DNA of 64,000 bases from Gracilariopsis chorda (Eukaryota; Rhodophyta; Florideophyceae; Gracilariales; Gracilariaceae): contig NBIV01000175.1 of NCBI GenBank assembly GCA_003194525.1, forward strand, positions 1-64,000, written 5' to 3'. Under the pieces are notes generated by a model. The model was not told the origin of the DNA, made no database searches, and saw nothing but the letters and a program-made list of their open reading frames with translations. Position numbers and translations under genes: made by a program. Shown piece after piece: positions 1 through 9,581 of this stretch; the stretch's first letter is position 1, and each line of letters opens with the position of its first letter.

Positions 1-508
1 TGCCTACCTGGCGTGTGACCTCCGTCCGTATGGTCGAGGCCATGGCTTCCACGAAGGTCGTGGATTCCAGGACCTGAGGAACGAGGCGAGTAATCCGTTG
101 GTCAATCATTCCGTCAAGGACCTCTGGAACACGCGTATCCAAAAGGGACTGGACGTGCTCCTCACAGAGCCGTTTCAGCTGCGGCCAAAGGACATCTGCG
201 AGACCCCTGGAGAGGTCTTCCCTCACATCTGGAGAAGCTTCCTGTAGGTCTTGCGTCGGCGTGGCCGGCTGGGAATTGATCCTGTTAAGGCGTGAGCGGA
301 GACGAGCGGCCAAATTGGACTCTCTCGCAATCCGTTCAGGATTATCCACGGGGGTCAATGGACGCCCTAAAGGTTGACTGCGCGTACTCCGTCGGTCACT
401 GCTCGCATCGGCCGCGAGGCCAATGGTTTCAGGAACCGTCGACAGTCCACTGGGGCCAGCCTGTGGCGTCCTCTGGTCATCTGGTCGGTTGTTATTTTCG
501 GTATCCAT
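1..508 (-). CDS. Gag-like protein, N-terminal 169 residues (partial)
   Basis: An uninterrupted frame begins with ATG at 508-506, about 100 bases after the primer binding site, and runs off the left edge. The product starts MDTENNNRPDDQRTPQAGPS, is polar and low-complexity for about 60 residues, then has a charged, probably helical part with alternating Leu and Arg/Glu. Position directly after LTR and PBS makes it gag. No zinc knuckle is reached within the window. The frame is clean, so this copy may be fairly young. I cannot name the superfamily from this part alone. Confidence 0.65.
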   Translation of the reverse strand, partial: MDTENNNRPDDQRTPQAGPSGLSTVPETIGLAADASSDRRSTRSQPLGRPLTPVDNPERIARESNLAARLRSRLNRINSQPATPTQDLQEASPDVREDLSRGLADVLWPQLKRLCEEHVQSLLDTRVPEVLDGMIDQRITRLVPQVLESTTFVEAMASTIRTEVTRQVG

Positions 509-609
509 GGGGCGGTTGCTTGTCATTACCAGTCCGTCGGTCCAAAGTCCAAAGGTAGAATCCCGTAAATTCTTCTTTCCTAAAGGTCTGTATCGAAACG
601 TCCAAAGGG

Positions 610-629
610 GATTCTAGGTCGGGAGACCA
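610..629 (-). other. Primer binding site (PBS)
   Basis: The plus strand reads GATTCTAGGTCGGGAGACCA, which has the form of a tRNA 3' end (T-stem half, acceptor strand, discriminator A, CCA). Its complement beside the LTR is a standard minus-strand primer site. The same 20 bases occur at 41320-41339 and 51919-51938. Confidence 0.8.
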
Positions 630-631
630 AA

Positions 632-959
632 TGTAGGATAGTGAGCCAAGTGGGCAAGCTCCTAATGGTCTCGTGGTAGCGTGGCAGAGCTGGGGGGTCC
701 TAAGGTTAATGAAGCGGCGGCGACACCTCTGGTAATGTTGGCGCAATGGGGTGGCGCTGACTACGCAGTCCTACAGGTCGGAATTGCGGTAGCGATACCT
801 TGAAGGCCAAAGGGAATTGTGAGTACCGAGTACGGGGGTGCTCAAGACTCACAAGGGTGTCTGAGTTTACTGTCCCTAGGGGAGGCGCAGCTCGAGGTGC
901 CTAAGTATCGGCACCGAGGCGCCTCGACCCTGTGGCACTGTAAAGTGCCCTGCTCTACA
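632..959 (-). repeat. LTR of the left-edge element (5' LTR)
   Basis: The segment starts TGTAG and ends CTACA, a 5-bp terminal inverted repeat with TG...CA ends, and abuts the primer binding site with a 2-base spacer. Composition changes abruptly at its outer end: GC-rich and hairpin-rich up to 959, A+T-rich from 960. The outer boundary is inferred from these two signs because no second LTR is available for comparison. Confidence 0.55.
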
Positions 960-1185
960 GTAGCTATATCTAGTCCTATGGTTACTAATTCAATAAAACT
1001 AAATAAATTATATAAAATACAGATAGCCATCCTTGGGCCAGATACACAACGTGTATCGTCCACATGGGTCTCCAGAGTTGCGGAATCCACTGGACTTCAC
1101 TATCTCACATACTGGGTGACCCCAGATACATGGGTCTCGATCACTTCATTTTGAGAAGGATAGATAACCGAAAAATCCGAATGCT

Positions 1186-1458
1186 GATTCCGACCCTGTG
1201 CTTCGAGCTTTCAATCGGCTTCATGCGGGCTACCAAGTTGCTGTTGAGCGGGGCATCGGAGGTTTAAAATCCAAGTTCCGTCGCTTTATCACAACTTTTC
1301 CAAATAGGCGGAGAACATTTGCAGTATTATTCAATTCCTCTGCAATCCTGACGAACTTTATTCACCGAAGCCGAATGGACTTTACGCACTTTAACGAACT
1401 TGGACAAGAAGGTAATTGGGCTACTGCAGATGAGCCAACACCTTTGCACGCTTCTTAA
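1186..1458 (+). pseudogene. PIF/Harbinger-type transposase, C-terminal relic
   Basis: A frame of about 90 codons reads FNRLHAGYQVAVERGIGGLK and then KFRRF, followed by a hydrophobic stretch with ILTNFIHR. This matches the end of DDE_Tnp_4 (HARBI1-like) transposases, where an Asn-x2-His and a Glu in VERxxGxLKxRF lie near the C terminus and an ILHNF-like motif follows. No upstream DDE core is seen; the left-edge LTR lies about 230 bases away, so the rest is lost. The frame overlaps the end of the convergent SHOCT-like gene by 38 bases. Read as a 5'-truncated fragment without function. Confidence 0.55.
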
Positions 1459-2615
1459 ATTCCTCTTCCGAAATAACCCCTTCGTTCTTCAGCACTACAA
1501 GCATATCGAGGGATCGCTGAGCGTCTGCAGCTTTCAATGACTGCAATTGACCCTTCCTTAAAGCCTCCTTTCCCTGCATGTCCTTCTCGTTAACCGCATT
1601 CTGATATATAACGGCCTGTGTGAGATCCTTAGACCCAGTCTCCACAACTGCCGTCATCCTATCCATTGACTCCACAGCTGAGCGCAAAAGTTCCTTCTTC
1701 GTAGAGGACACCGAAACCAAAGAGTACGCGGCTTCAGTGGTGCCACTGGTCGTTACAACAGGACTTCCACTGCCAACGACAGCAGCCGCCACTATTCCTG
1801 TAGCTAAACTTTCGTGGAAGCCAGACATCTTTCTCCTATGAAAGGTGTCAGTCTGCTTTAGCTTCGCCAACAAATCCACGTCCTGCGGGGTAGCCTCGTC
1901 TATCCTCTTCCAACTGCAGTCTGCAACGCCAGTCTCAATGCCCTGCAAGGCACCGCGCAAAGCATCTTGAAGCGTTTGTTTTTGCGGAAGCTTTCCCAGG
2001 TCAAACACCATGCCAGCGGCTCTCGCTTGCTCCTTTTTGTCGTCAATGCAGTCTTGGCACACCTGCTTACATACCCAAGCTGGTACTTCCTGCAGCACCT
2101 TTTTACGTCCAACGCATTACTTAGCAAAATGTGCAGAATAGCTTTCAACCATAGTCACGAGAGCGTCTGCGACGACAGCACAAATTCTTTTTACACCCGG
2201 AATCGTTACCCTGCTTTTTTTGCTTCCGCATGCGTTGCTTGTCCAGAGATAAGGTGAATCCTTCCTCCAACACCTCCGTAGACGCCACTGGAGATGAGAA
2301 TAAGACGTCAGTAACTCTTGAAACGAGTGCAGTTGGAGAGAAATACAACCGCGGGGGAACAGTACTAGTCGTAGCCAATTCAAGAGATTGCACCGCGTCA
2401 GGCGCAATGTGCCCAAGTACAAGCGCAAGCGTTGAAACTCTTGGCGCGACATCAGCGGGAGGACCAAGAGCACGACTGTGACGAGTCTCTAGCGCCGGAA
2501 AACTCGGGGAATTTGTAGCAGTGGTAGCAAGTTTGCCATAACGCGGCGAGCCGGGTGGGCTGGATGGAGGGGCAGCGGGCGAGATGTGTGGGCTATGAGG
2601 TGCGTTTTTTGCCAT
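1421..2615 (-). CDS. Unknown protein with SHOCT-like C terminus, probable single intron
   Basis: ATG at 2615-2613 opens a frame starting MAKNAPHSPHISPAAPPSSP (Pro/Ser-rich N terminus) that stays open to 2145. A second frame, 2098-1421, holds AWVCKQVCQDCIDD, a Lys/Glu-rich middle and a C terminus LDMLVVLKNEGVISEEEF, which has the SHOCT pattern (Leu repeat, then GxIxEEEF). The two can be joined by removing a GT-AG intron of about 125 bases, from GTAACG near 2208 to TACCAG near 2083, which also removes a TAA at 2119-2117. A frameshift at an A7 run (about 2213-2222) is the alternative. SHOCT segments are usually small C-terminal interaction modules. The function is unknown. It is one of few likely host genes here and shows no mobile-element similarity that I can see. 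Confidence 0.5.
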
Positions 2616-4336
2616 AATGGAAGTGCAAGAGCAGAAACAGTGGCTCAGATGATGTTGGGGTTTGAATTGTGGTATGCAGGATCTGGGTGTGTTGATAATA
2701 GCCGCACGGCGCAAGTCTTCCCTCGAATTGACAACAGCGAGTTTGGACAAACTCACGAGACCCCCAGTTTCAGTGCGCTTGTGAGTTTGCCAAAACTCGC
2801 GGTTTCCGGCGACCAAAAAAAAAACAAATCATTCAAAATTCGGGAAAAACACGGGACTCGCTGTACTTTGCGGCCAACTCTATTATATCGACCACGATAG
2901 TTGGGTGCGGCCGTGACCCCGATTAGTGCGCATCGCTCACTTCGAGTGCCACACAACGCAGCCGTAGCGACGTACACGTCTGCGCTCTGGCAAAATCTCA
3001 AGAATTGTGTGCTTTCCTGGTGCCACCTGTTGAGTCTTTGGTCAAAGCGTCGTACACGACGCCAGCGTAGGCCTTCGTTTTGGCGCTGTTTTAGTCTCGG
3101 AGCTGTGCCCACGTTCTTTGTCGCCACGCAACGTTCTCCGTCGATAAAAAGGTCGTGTGTCGAGCTCGGCACGTTGGTAGTACATTTATTAGGCTCTTGT
3201 TCTTTTTAAGAGATGTCGACATTGCTCTGTAGTCGAAATTCCATTGCAAGCATAGAACCGAGCTCAGGATTCGATCTATTCTGAGCATGCTAGGCCCTCG
3301 TTGTCAGGCTCTGCCTGTTGCTAGCTACAGTGATAGAGGCTGATCTCCTGAGCACTGCGTTTTGGTCCACGCCCGTTTAACTGTTCAGAAGCCATATCTT
3401 CTCGATCAGCCGCTCATTGTTAGCTTCGCTACCATGTTTTCATCATCATCTCTGGCTTCTGTAACTCGAATATGATAGATCAGCAATTCTCCAGAATTAC
3501 AACTGCGATCGCTATTTAGAAACTTTTCAATCGCGTTGGCGAGGAGAACAGTTGTTTCTTCCTGAATGGTTCAACAAATAGTGTCCTTTTTCTCAAACTT
3601 GATGTTAAACGGTTCTTTGGGTCCAGTTTCTTCTTTGAAGTTTGTCATTTTCTTTATGTTACGAACCCAAATATTGATCGAGACGATTGTATCCCGAAAG
3701 ACGTGCCTCTCGCCTGGCCACTTGCCTACGAGGTGCCGTCTCGCTCTGGAACTTGTGCAAAGTTTGCTTGCTGCTAGCCATCGCAACTAACCTGAGCGAG
3801 GCCCAGTCAGACTGTCACTCACAAGCTAGAGGAGACGAGACATTTGAACGTCCTGTCAATGGTTACTATGTTTTAAGCTCGCACATATTACGGTCGTCCG
3901 CGCTTAGTGGAAAAAAAAAGCTAAAAGATGAGCGATATATTATTTCCATGGCAGCGTTTTGTGAAAGAGACGCAAAAAAAAACCCGTCTAGGGTCTACAA
4001 GAGAATTGATTTGCCATGCTCGATTTCAAAAGAAATTATTTTAGGGAGCAGGGGCCAAGAGGAGAGATATGCTGGCTACGGCTTGTACGACACACAAACA
4101 TGTCTTTAGATACCCCACTGCCGACACGGCGTTAATAAATATCAATCTTCGGTCTCTACCGCACGCAGCGGAAGGGAGGCAGAGGGGAAACTTGGTTCCC
4201 GTTCAACCTTGCTAAGAGCACTGACACATCGGTGCTCACACTCCCAAAAGGGCCCATGGGAAACAGCACCTGCAGCCACCCGCGAGCCGTTCTTTGGGCT
4301 CTGCGCGCGAATGCCATCGATGCAAACTTCAAACGA
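2616..4336. other. Intergenic stretch without a supported gene
   Basis: Only short frames without recognisable motifs occur. A 140-codon frame ending at 4109 contains a hydrophobic run followed by SEAQSDC that could pass as a signal peptide, but it has no ATG at the right place and no family resemblance. The stretch just left of 4342 (from about 4232) was contiguous with 9577 onward before the LTR element inserted. Confidence 0.5.
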
Positions 4337-4341
4337 CCTGG
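4337..4341. other. Target site duplication CCTGG (left)
   Basis: The five bases before the left LTR, CCTGG, are repeated at 9577-9581 directly after the right LTR. This fixes both ends of the inserted element. Confidence 0.9.
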
Positions 4342-4553
4342 TGTTGCAACTTACGTCAGCAACTCCAAGCATAAACAAAAAATGATGGGCACAAAGGCTC
4401 TACCCTCTTCGTAGGCCTTGCCTTTACTCAACTAGCCCTTTTAACTACGCTGCTGTTTTCTTTATGACCTTTCGCCATCTAATTAGAAGCTTTGGTCCAG
4501 CAGCGCTCACGACCGTTGAGGCAAACTTACAATTGGAGCTGCACAACTCAACA
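4342..4553 (-). repeat. LTR of the 5.2-kb element (3' LTR)
   Basis: It starts TGTTGCAACT and ends GCACAACTCAACA (TGTTG...CAACA terminal inverted repeat). It matches 9364-9576 almost base for base; differences include AAAAATGA versus AGAAAATGA and CTACCC versus CTAACC. The element-internal side reads CGGCCCCAT, giving a G-rich polypurine-like tract on the minus strand. Confidence 0.93.
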
Positions 4554-4587
4554 CGGCCCCATGAAGTTACCACGAGGTTTTGTAGCT

Positions 4588-7500
4588 TCATTCAGGAAAG
4601 TTGCAGATCTTCTTGGCCTCAACCTTCAACTTACGATCTCCCGCAGTACATAAATAGTCCTCTAGTAATCCGGGTAGGTCTTCAAAGACTATATCTAGCG
4701 GTTCCCATGTTTGGTCAATCTCGTCCGGTAATCCAAGCCATTCGACTAGAATCTGGATACAATTGCTCTGGTGTCGTATTCATTTTAGCGCTTTGGCACT
4801 CTGATAAGTTGTCTTCGAATGTTCTGCATATTCTAGAAGCTGAGGATCCACTGTTTGGTCCTCTAAAGCTGCACGATAGAATATAAGACGACGTGCGTGC
4901 ACTATCTCCGTCTTGGCTTTGATGAGATCCTTAACTTCGTATACCCAGTTAGATTTTGTACCTACAATCTGACGTGGGCCTCTCCACCTGAACTGAAGCT
5001 TAGGTCCATGCTTATGTGCTTTCCGCACTAGGACAAAATCTCCAATATGAAGGTTTGTTGTGGCAACATTTGTGCGGGCGTTGTGGCGGCTGATTGACTT
5101 CTGACGCTTCGCATTGACCCCCACGCTAACATGTCGATGCATTTCGGTTAACGCCTGTTGTGTCTTGTCAATCTCAATTAACTGCCTTGCTCGCACTTCT
5201 GACATGAATGGTACAGTAAGATACCGTTCGATTGGTAGAGCCCTCAAGAGCGGCCTTGACGGCTTGTGTCCTGTGAACACTTCAAGTGGACTTCTAAATA
5301 TCTTTGGATCCTTTCCGCCGCAGCCTAGACGTTTCAATGGTGCTTGGTTCAATATGCTCTGGACACATTCAGTTACTGCAGGCCAGTCCTTAGTTGACAG
5401 GCGGAATTCGTGCAGTACTGCTCGGCAAGCTCGCAATACCTCTCGACACACACGCTCCACAGATCCGTTAGCCCATGGAGAGTAAGCAGTCGTAAAATGA
5501 TGTTTTGTCTTAAGCTCCTCCGCGACTCCCTGCATCAAAGTGTTCTTAAAGTGCGTACCTTGATCTGATACAAGCCAATCCATCACTCCGAAAGTCGCCA
5601 CCCACGTCACGATAGCCTCTGCTGCCGAGGCACTCGTCGCGCTTGCAAAAGGCCACAACCACGTGAACGAGCTTAGATCGTCCCGTAGTATAAGTATGTA
5701 CTGCTCTGCTCCGGTGCTTTCACCCATGAAAAGAAAGTCGAAATGGACTACTTCGTTCGGCCTCTCGCCATTTAATGCGGATCCCAATGGCCTTGGTACC
5801 ACTTCGCCTGCTCTCGTGGCTATACATTGCAAGCAGCCACTGACGAAGTCTCGGATGTCTGCTGTCATACCATTCCATCTGAAGTTTTCACGAATAATGC
5901 TCTCTGTCGCATCCGAGCCCCTATGGCCTACGGCGCCCGCATGAGAGAGGACCAAGACCTTAAGCTTAAGCTCTGTTGCTCCTGAGGGGATCCATATCCT
6001 ACCTTCATCGTGTAGCAATCCGTCAGGGCCTTCTCTTAGATGACCTGGGCGTCTTCGGTCTGCTTGTGCAGCTCGAAACTCCTCTACTCCTGGCCAGTCG
6101 ATCTTGTTCGTTGGGGGAGGTATTTGCGCTGCAGTCTGTACCAAGCTACATATCCGTTTGGTCGAGAGAGCGTGGACGCGGTATCCTTTCGTCCATCTCG
6201 TCAATATATCCGCAAAGATGTTCTCCTTGCCCGGTATGTGCTCAATGGTGTACTGGAAGCGGGATAAGAACACAGCCCATCGCTGTATCTTAGCTACCAC
6301 GTGTTGACCCAATGTGGGCTGTAGCGCTACCGGCGCGAACACGAACAGCAAATTCCTATGGTCGGTGAATACATGCACGGGTGCTCATCGAGGAAGAGGT
6401 AGTCGAGCTTATCGAATGTTTTCACTATGGCGTACCCCTCTTGCTCGTACGTGCTCCAGTTGGATTGGGCGTCCTTGAATGTGCCACCCAAGAACGCCAG
6501 TGGTTCATGCTCCTGGTTGACAAACGGCTTCGAGAGCGTCTCGGGCGCAGCCTAAGTCACAACCCCAGCCCAGTGGTTGTTTGAAGCATCAGTAAACACG
6601 CATATAACATTCCCTTTTCGAGGGTATGAGAGGCACACGGCGTCGCGCAGACTGTCTTGAATACTTGTAAATGCTTCGGCTTCCGTTCGGCGCCAAGACA
6701 GGTCGCGTAACGGCATGCCTTTTATCGCCCGTTTCTTTCGTTTCCCTGCCTTTGCGTACGCTTTCTCCAAGATATCATTTAGCAGAGCCACTCTTCTGTC
6801 GAAATCAGGTATGGCCGTTGCCATCCATCTACAACAGTGAATAAATTCGCACAGTTCTTCGGCTCTCTCCGGGGCATGCATGTCCCGGAGCCCTGCAATA
6901 TTAGCGGGGTCCATGGTATATCCATCGCCATTAACTAATCGTCCACACCATTTGATCTCCTTGGCGAAGAACGTGCTCTTTTTCGCAGATACTAACAGTT
7001 TGTTCTCTCTGCATATTTCCAAGAAACGGCGCAGGACACGCAAGAGCGTCTCCTCATCCCCGGTGAAAATATTGAAGTCGTCTATCCAGGCCTTGAGATT
7101 AGCTCGTAGCTCCTTGAAGAGCGGCTCGACAGATGACTGGAAATGGGCCGCAGCGTTAGTTAAGCCCGGAATCACACGGGTGGACGAATACGTGCCATCC
7201 GGACAGACCACTCCGCAAGCTGTATAGGAGTCCGGATGCAGAGGCAGTTGCCAATAGCCATGCACAAAGTCGATAACTGCAAAGCATCTGCTGCCCGCGA
7301 AGTCCAGTACCTCAGAATCAAGATGCGGCATAGGCCACGCCTGCTTGATCGTTGCCGCGTTGACCGGCCGAAGATCTATGGCGCAGCGAAACTTCGCTTT
7401 AGATCCACTCTTCGGGACGAGCAGAGGCGCCGCTTGCCATTCCGCGTGCGGGTTTGGGACAAAAATTCCGAGTTCTACCAGCTTAGCGGTATATGCTTTG

Positions 7501-7619
7501 AGGAAGGCTCTTTGCGGCGCAGGGTATCTACGCGCTTTCACCTCCACCGGCCGCTTATCTGGATCAAGCTTGATCCTCATAGGCGGTAGTAGGGCCGGGT
7601 CGGATTTCCCCAGCCTCAT
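4588..7619 (-). pseudogene. pol of the 5.2-kb element: RT, RNase H, integrase, chromodomain-like tail
   Basis: ATG at 7619 overlaps the protease stop (ATGA), suggesting coupled restart or -1 shifting. The RT core has FRCAIDLRPVNAATIKQAWP, FAVIDFVHGYWQLPLHP and the active site AWIDDFNIFTGD, where Tyr of YxDD is replaced by Trp. Lesions: TAG at 6554-6552 just after the first RNase H Asp motif (FTDASNN), a one-base shift near 6378, and TGA at 4782-4780. After the shift come TDHRNLL, IPGKENIFADIL, an HHCC integrase finger, and a D,D35E core (HFDFLFMG; SDQGTHFKN; NGSVERV). Past the TGA the same frame encodes LVEWLGLPDEIDQTWEPLD, a chromodomain-like end, stopping at 4588. Very likely inactive in this copy. 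Confidence 0.88.
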
Positions 7620-8491
7620 TCGAAAACCTGCTTGAATTCATCCAATAAGCTGGTCAACTTTTCGGCTCCTTGCTGAGTCATGCCATTCTGCTTGGCTTCA
7701 TCCACCCGCTTTTTAAGCGCCTCATCAAGCACCTGCGGGTCATCATCGCCTAGATCAATGTATACTTGAGTGTCTTCCAGACCGGCTTCGCCCTCTGTGG
7801 CTGTGCTGTGGTAGACTCCCGTTTTCATGATCGATGTGATTGTGCCTTCGGTTTCTGCACGGCGTTTCTTGGCGTCGGCTTCTAAGACTTCTGGGACGTT
7901 GATCACCCCGTCATTTTTGTCACATGCTGCCGCTATTATAGCCTTATTGTCACAACCGATAGATTGTAATATGGGGCGGCCGATGATGACGTAATCGAGA
8001 TTAGCCTGCCCCACCTTCCATTCTACCGACCGAAGAAGAAGCTGTGAACCATGACGGATGCGAAGCTGGACGTCTAGAGTCGTGACCTGCGTGCATCGGA
8101 TGCTTGAGTTTTGGCTGGTAGCCGTTGAGATGCCGTTGTAAATATGTGGAGGATCCAAGGTTGTAGCCTTCACAGCAGGGTTGGATTTGGCCAGACATTC
8201 AAATATACTGCTTGGCATTAGGTTCACATCAGACCCTTGATCTGCGAGGACAACTGTTTCGACAGCGCCATTACTGAAAAAGGCGCTGAACAACGAAGTG
8301 TGTGAATCAATCTGTTCAGCCGCTATACGGTTAATTTTCCCTTTTGTCATGCCTGCAGACTTATCCCTCTTTCCCTTTTTTCTGCGTGCCCTTACTTCTG
8401 CAATGTAGCGGACTTTGTCTTCGTCGGGCGTCATCTTACAATACTTAATGTAATGATGCTCGTCGCAGTCAGGGTTTAGGCACGGCGGCAA
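7616..8491 (-). CDS. Zinc-knuckle and aspartic protease region of the 5.2-kb element
   Basis: This frame of about 290 codons overlaps the end of gag by 16 bases in the -1 frame; no ATG starts it, so it is probably made by -1 frameshifting from gag. It begins with CLNPDCDEHHYIKYC, a variant Cys/His knuckle, then a basic patch (RARRKKGKRDKS), then VVLADQGSDVNLMP, where DQGSD sits where retroviral proteases have DTGA/DSGA. A second flap-distal motif is LDYVIIGRPIL. The altered triad is shared with some protist and plant Ty3-like elements as far as I recall; whether it is active cannot be told. It ends four bases into the RT frame. Confidence 0.75.
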   Translation of the reverse strand: MPPCLNPDCDEHHYIKYCKMTPDEDKVRYIAEVRARRKKGKRDKSAGMTKGKINRIAAEQIDSHTSLFSAFFSNGAVETVVLADQGSDVNLMPSSIFECLAKSNPAVKATTLDPPHIYNGISTATSQNSSIRCTQVTTLDVQLRIRHGSQLLLRSVEWKVGQANLDYVIIGRPILQSIGCDNKAIIAAACDKNDGVINVPEVLEADAKKRRAETEGTITSIMKTGVYHSTATEGEAGLEDTQVYIDLGDDDPQVLDEALKKRVDEAKQNGMTQQGAEKLTSLLDEFKQVFE

Positions 8492-9267
8492 GTCCTTGCT
8501 TGACTCTTGTTGCTGCTTTCCGTGTCATTCCTAGATTCAACCTTGCGGGCACGGTTACGTTTCTTTCCTTTCTTCTTCCTCGTGACCTTTGTGCTCTTGC
8601 GCACGCCGTCATCGCTAGAGTCAGAAGAATCAGACGAACTTCCATCGTGTTGTCCGCGTTTTGGCTTATTGTTTTGTTGCTCGACTTGAAAGATTTCTGC
8701 TTCTTCAGCCAGCTCTCTCATGAAAGCACCAAAGTCTTTTCTTTCAAAGCCTTCGTCTATTCTCCACTTCATGATGTCTTTCATTCGCTTGCAAAGTATG
8801 GAGGGTTCAACGCGTTTCAAGAAAAGCTCGATAGCTATGTGGGGTTTCTTATCTGGCAGATCTTCCATGCCAGCGGCCTGCATTTTCTTCATGTAGTCAG
8901 TGTAGAGACCCCAGACACGTTCTTTAGCCCCCTTCAACGACATGTTCATCTTAACATTCTTAATGATATCCTTGATACGTTGTAAATCCTTGCCTTTGGG
9001 CTCAAAGCTTGCTTGTTTGCGAATGCAGATTTTTATCTGCTCCTCCGTAACAGCTGTAACTGAGTCGGCTTCGATCCATCCAGCTGTCAAGAACAGTTTC
9101 AAGTAGAAGTCGTTGATTGAAGCTTTGTAGGATGTTAGAGGATACTGCGCTCCCGGTTCGCGGTTCTTCTCTTCCATCTTTTTCTCATACAGTCCTCGTT
9201 CTTCGAGAAAAGAGGTGAAGTCTTTGGTGGAGACACCTTGAAGCCTTGGCGCTTCAATGCTTGACAT
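8476..9267 (-). CDS. Gag-like protein of the 5.2-kb element
   Basis: The open frame extends to 9327, but the first ATG is at 9267 (MSSIEAPRLQGVSTKDF), giving about 263 residues. Most of the protein is helical and charged with conserved-looking aromatic positions (VWGLYTDYMKKMQAAG), as in Ty3-type capsids. The C terminus is a Ser/Asp cluster followed by a Lys/Arg-rich tail (VTRKKKGKKRNRARKV), a nucleic-acid-binding end. The zinc knuckle lies in the next, overlapping frame. The first 90 bases after the LTR are leader. Confidence 0.7.
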   Translation of the reverse strand: MSSIEAPRLQGVSTKDFTSFLEERGLYEKKMEEKNREPGAQYPLTSYKASINDFYLKLFLTAGWIEADSVTAVTEEQIKICIRKQASFEPKGKDLQRIKDIIKNVKMNMSLKGAKERVWGLYTDYMKKMQAAGMEDLPDKKPHIAIELFLKRVEPSILCKRMKDIMKWRIDEGFERKDFGAFMRELAEEAEIFQVEQQNNKPKRGQHDGSSSDSSDSSDDGVRKSTKVTRKKKGKKRNRARKVESRNDTESSNKSQARTCRRA

Positions 9268-9363
9268 ATGGTTTGGTGGACCTTGCTGCTGTTTGAGGCA
9301 GCATGGTTCGTCGTCATGTTGATGCAACGTTGCTTGCGCAGTCCGTTCTAGAACAGTAATTAC

Positions 9364-9576
9364 TGTTGCAACTTACGTCAGCAACTCCAAGCATAAACAA
9401 GAAAATGATGGGCACAAAGGCTCTAACCTCTTCGTAGGCCTTGCCTTTACTCAACTAGCCCTTTTAACTACGCTGCTGTTTTCTTTATGACCTTTCGCCA
9501 TCTAATTAGAAGCTTTGGTCCAGCAGCGCTCACGACCGTTGAGGCAAACTTACAATTGGAGCTGCACAACTCAACA
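9364..9576 (-). repeat. LTR of the 5.2-kb element (5' LTR)
   Basis: A near-identical copy of 4342-4553 with TGTTG...CAACA ends. On the minus strand it is the upstream LTR and must carry the element promoter, but I see no clear TATA box inside it. Confidence 0.93.
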
Positions 9577-9581
9577 CCTGG
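9577..9581. other. Target site duplication CCTGG (right)
   Basis: It matches 4337-4341 exactly. Confidence 0.9.

Larger units (their letters stand above)
1..959 (-). mobile_element. 5' part of an LTR retrotransposon, cut by the window edge
   Basis: Read on the minus strand the order is LTR (959-632), primer binding site (629-610), leader, then an open gag-like frame (508-1) that leaves the window. The 20-base primer binding site is identical to that of the 11.4-kb chromovirus copies further right, but LTR and gag differ, so this is a different family using the same tRNA primer. No target duplication can be tested because the other end lies outside the window. Confidence 0.75.
4342..9576 (-). 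mobile_element. Ty3-like LTR retrotransposon, 5.2 kb, complete but decayed
   Basis: The element has two 212-213-bp LTRs, a perfect 5-bp target duplication and the minus-strand gene order gag, protease, reverse transcriptase, RNase H, integrase, chromodomain-like tail. Gag and protease frames are open, but pol has two nonsense codons and one frameshift. The sequence after the 5' LTR on the minus strand is GTAATTACTGTTC and not the usual TGG, so priming may differ from the tRNA 3'-end mode, or the site has mutated. The two LTRs differ at only a few positions, so insertion is not ancient despite the broken pol. Confidence 0.92.

Noticed and set aside
3687..4109. Possible small secreted protein
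   Set aside because: A hydrophobic run precedes SEAQSDC, but there is no suitable ATG, the mature part lacks motifs, and no other support exists.
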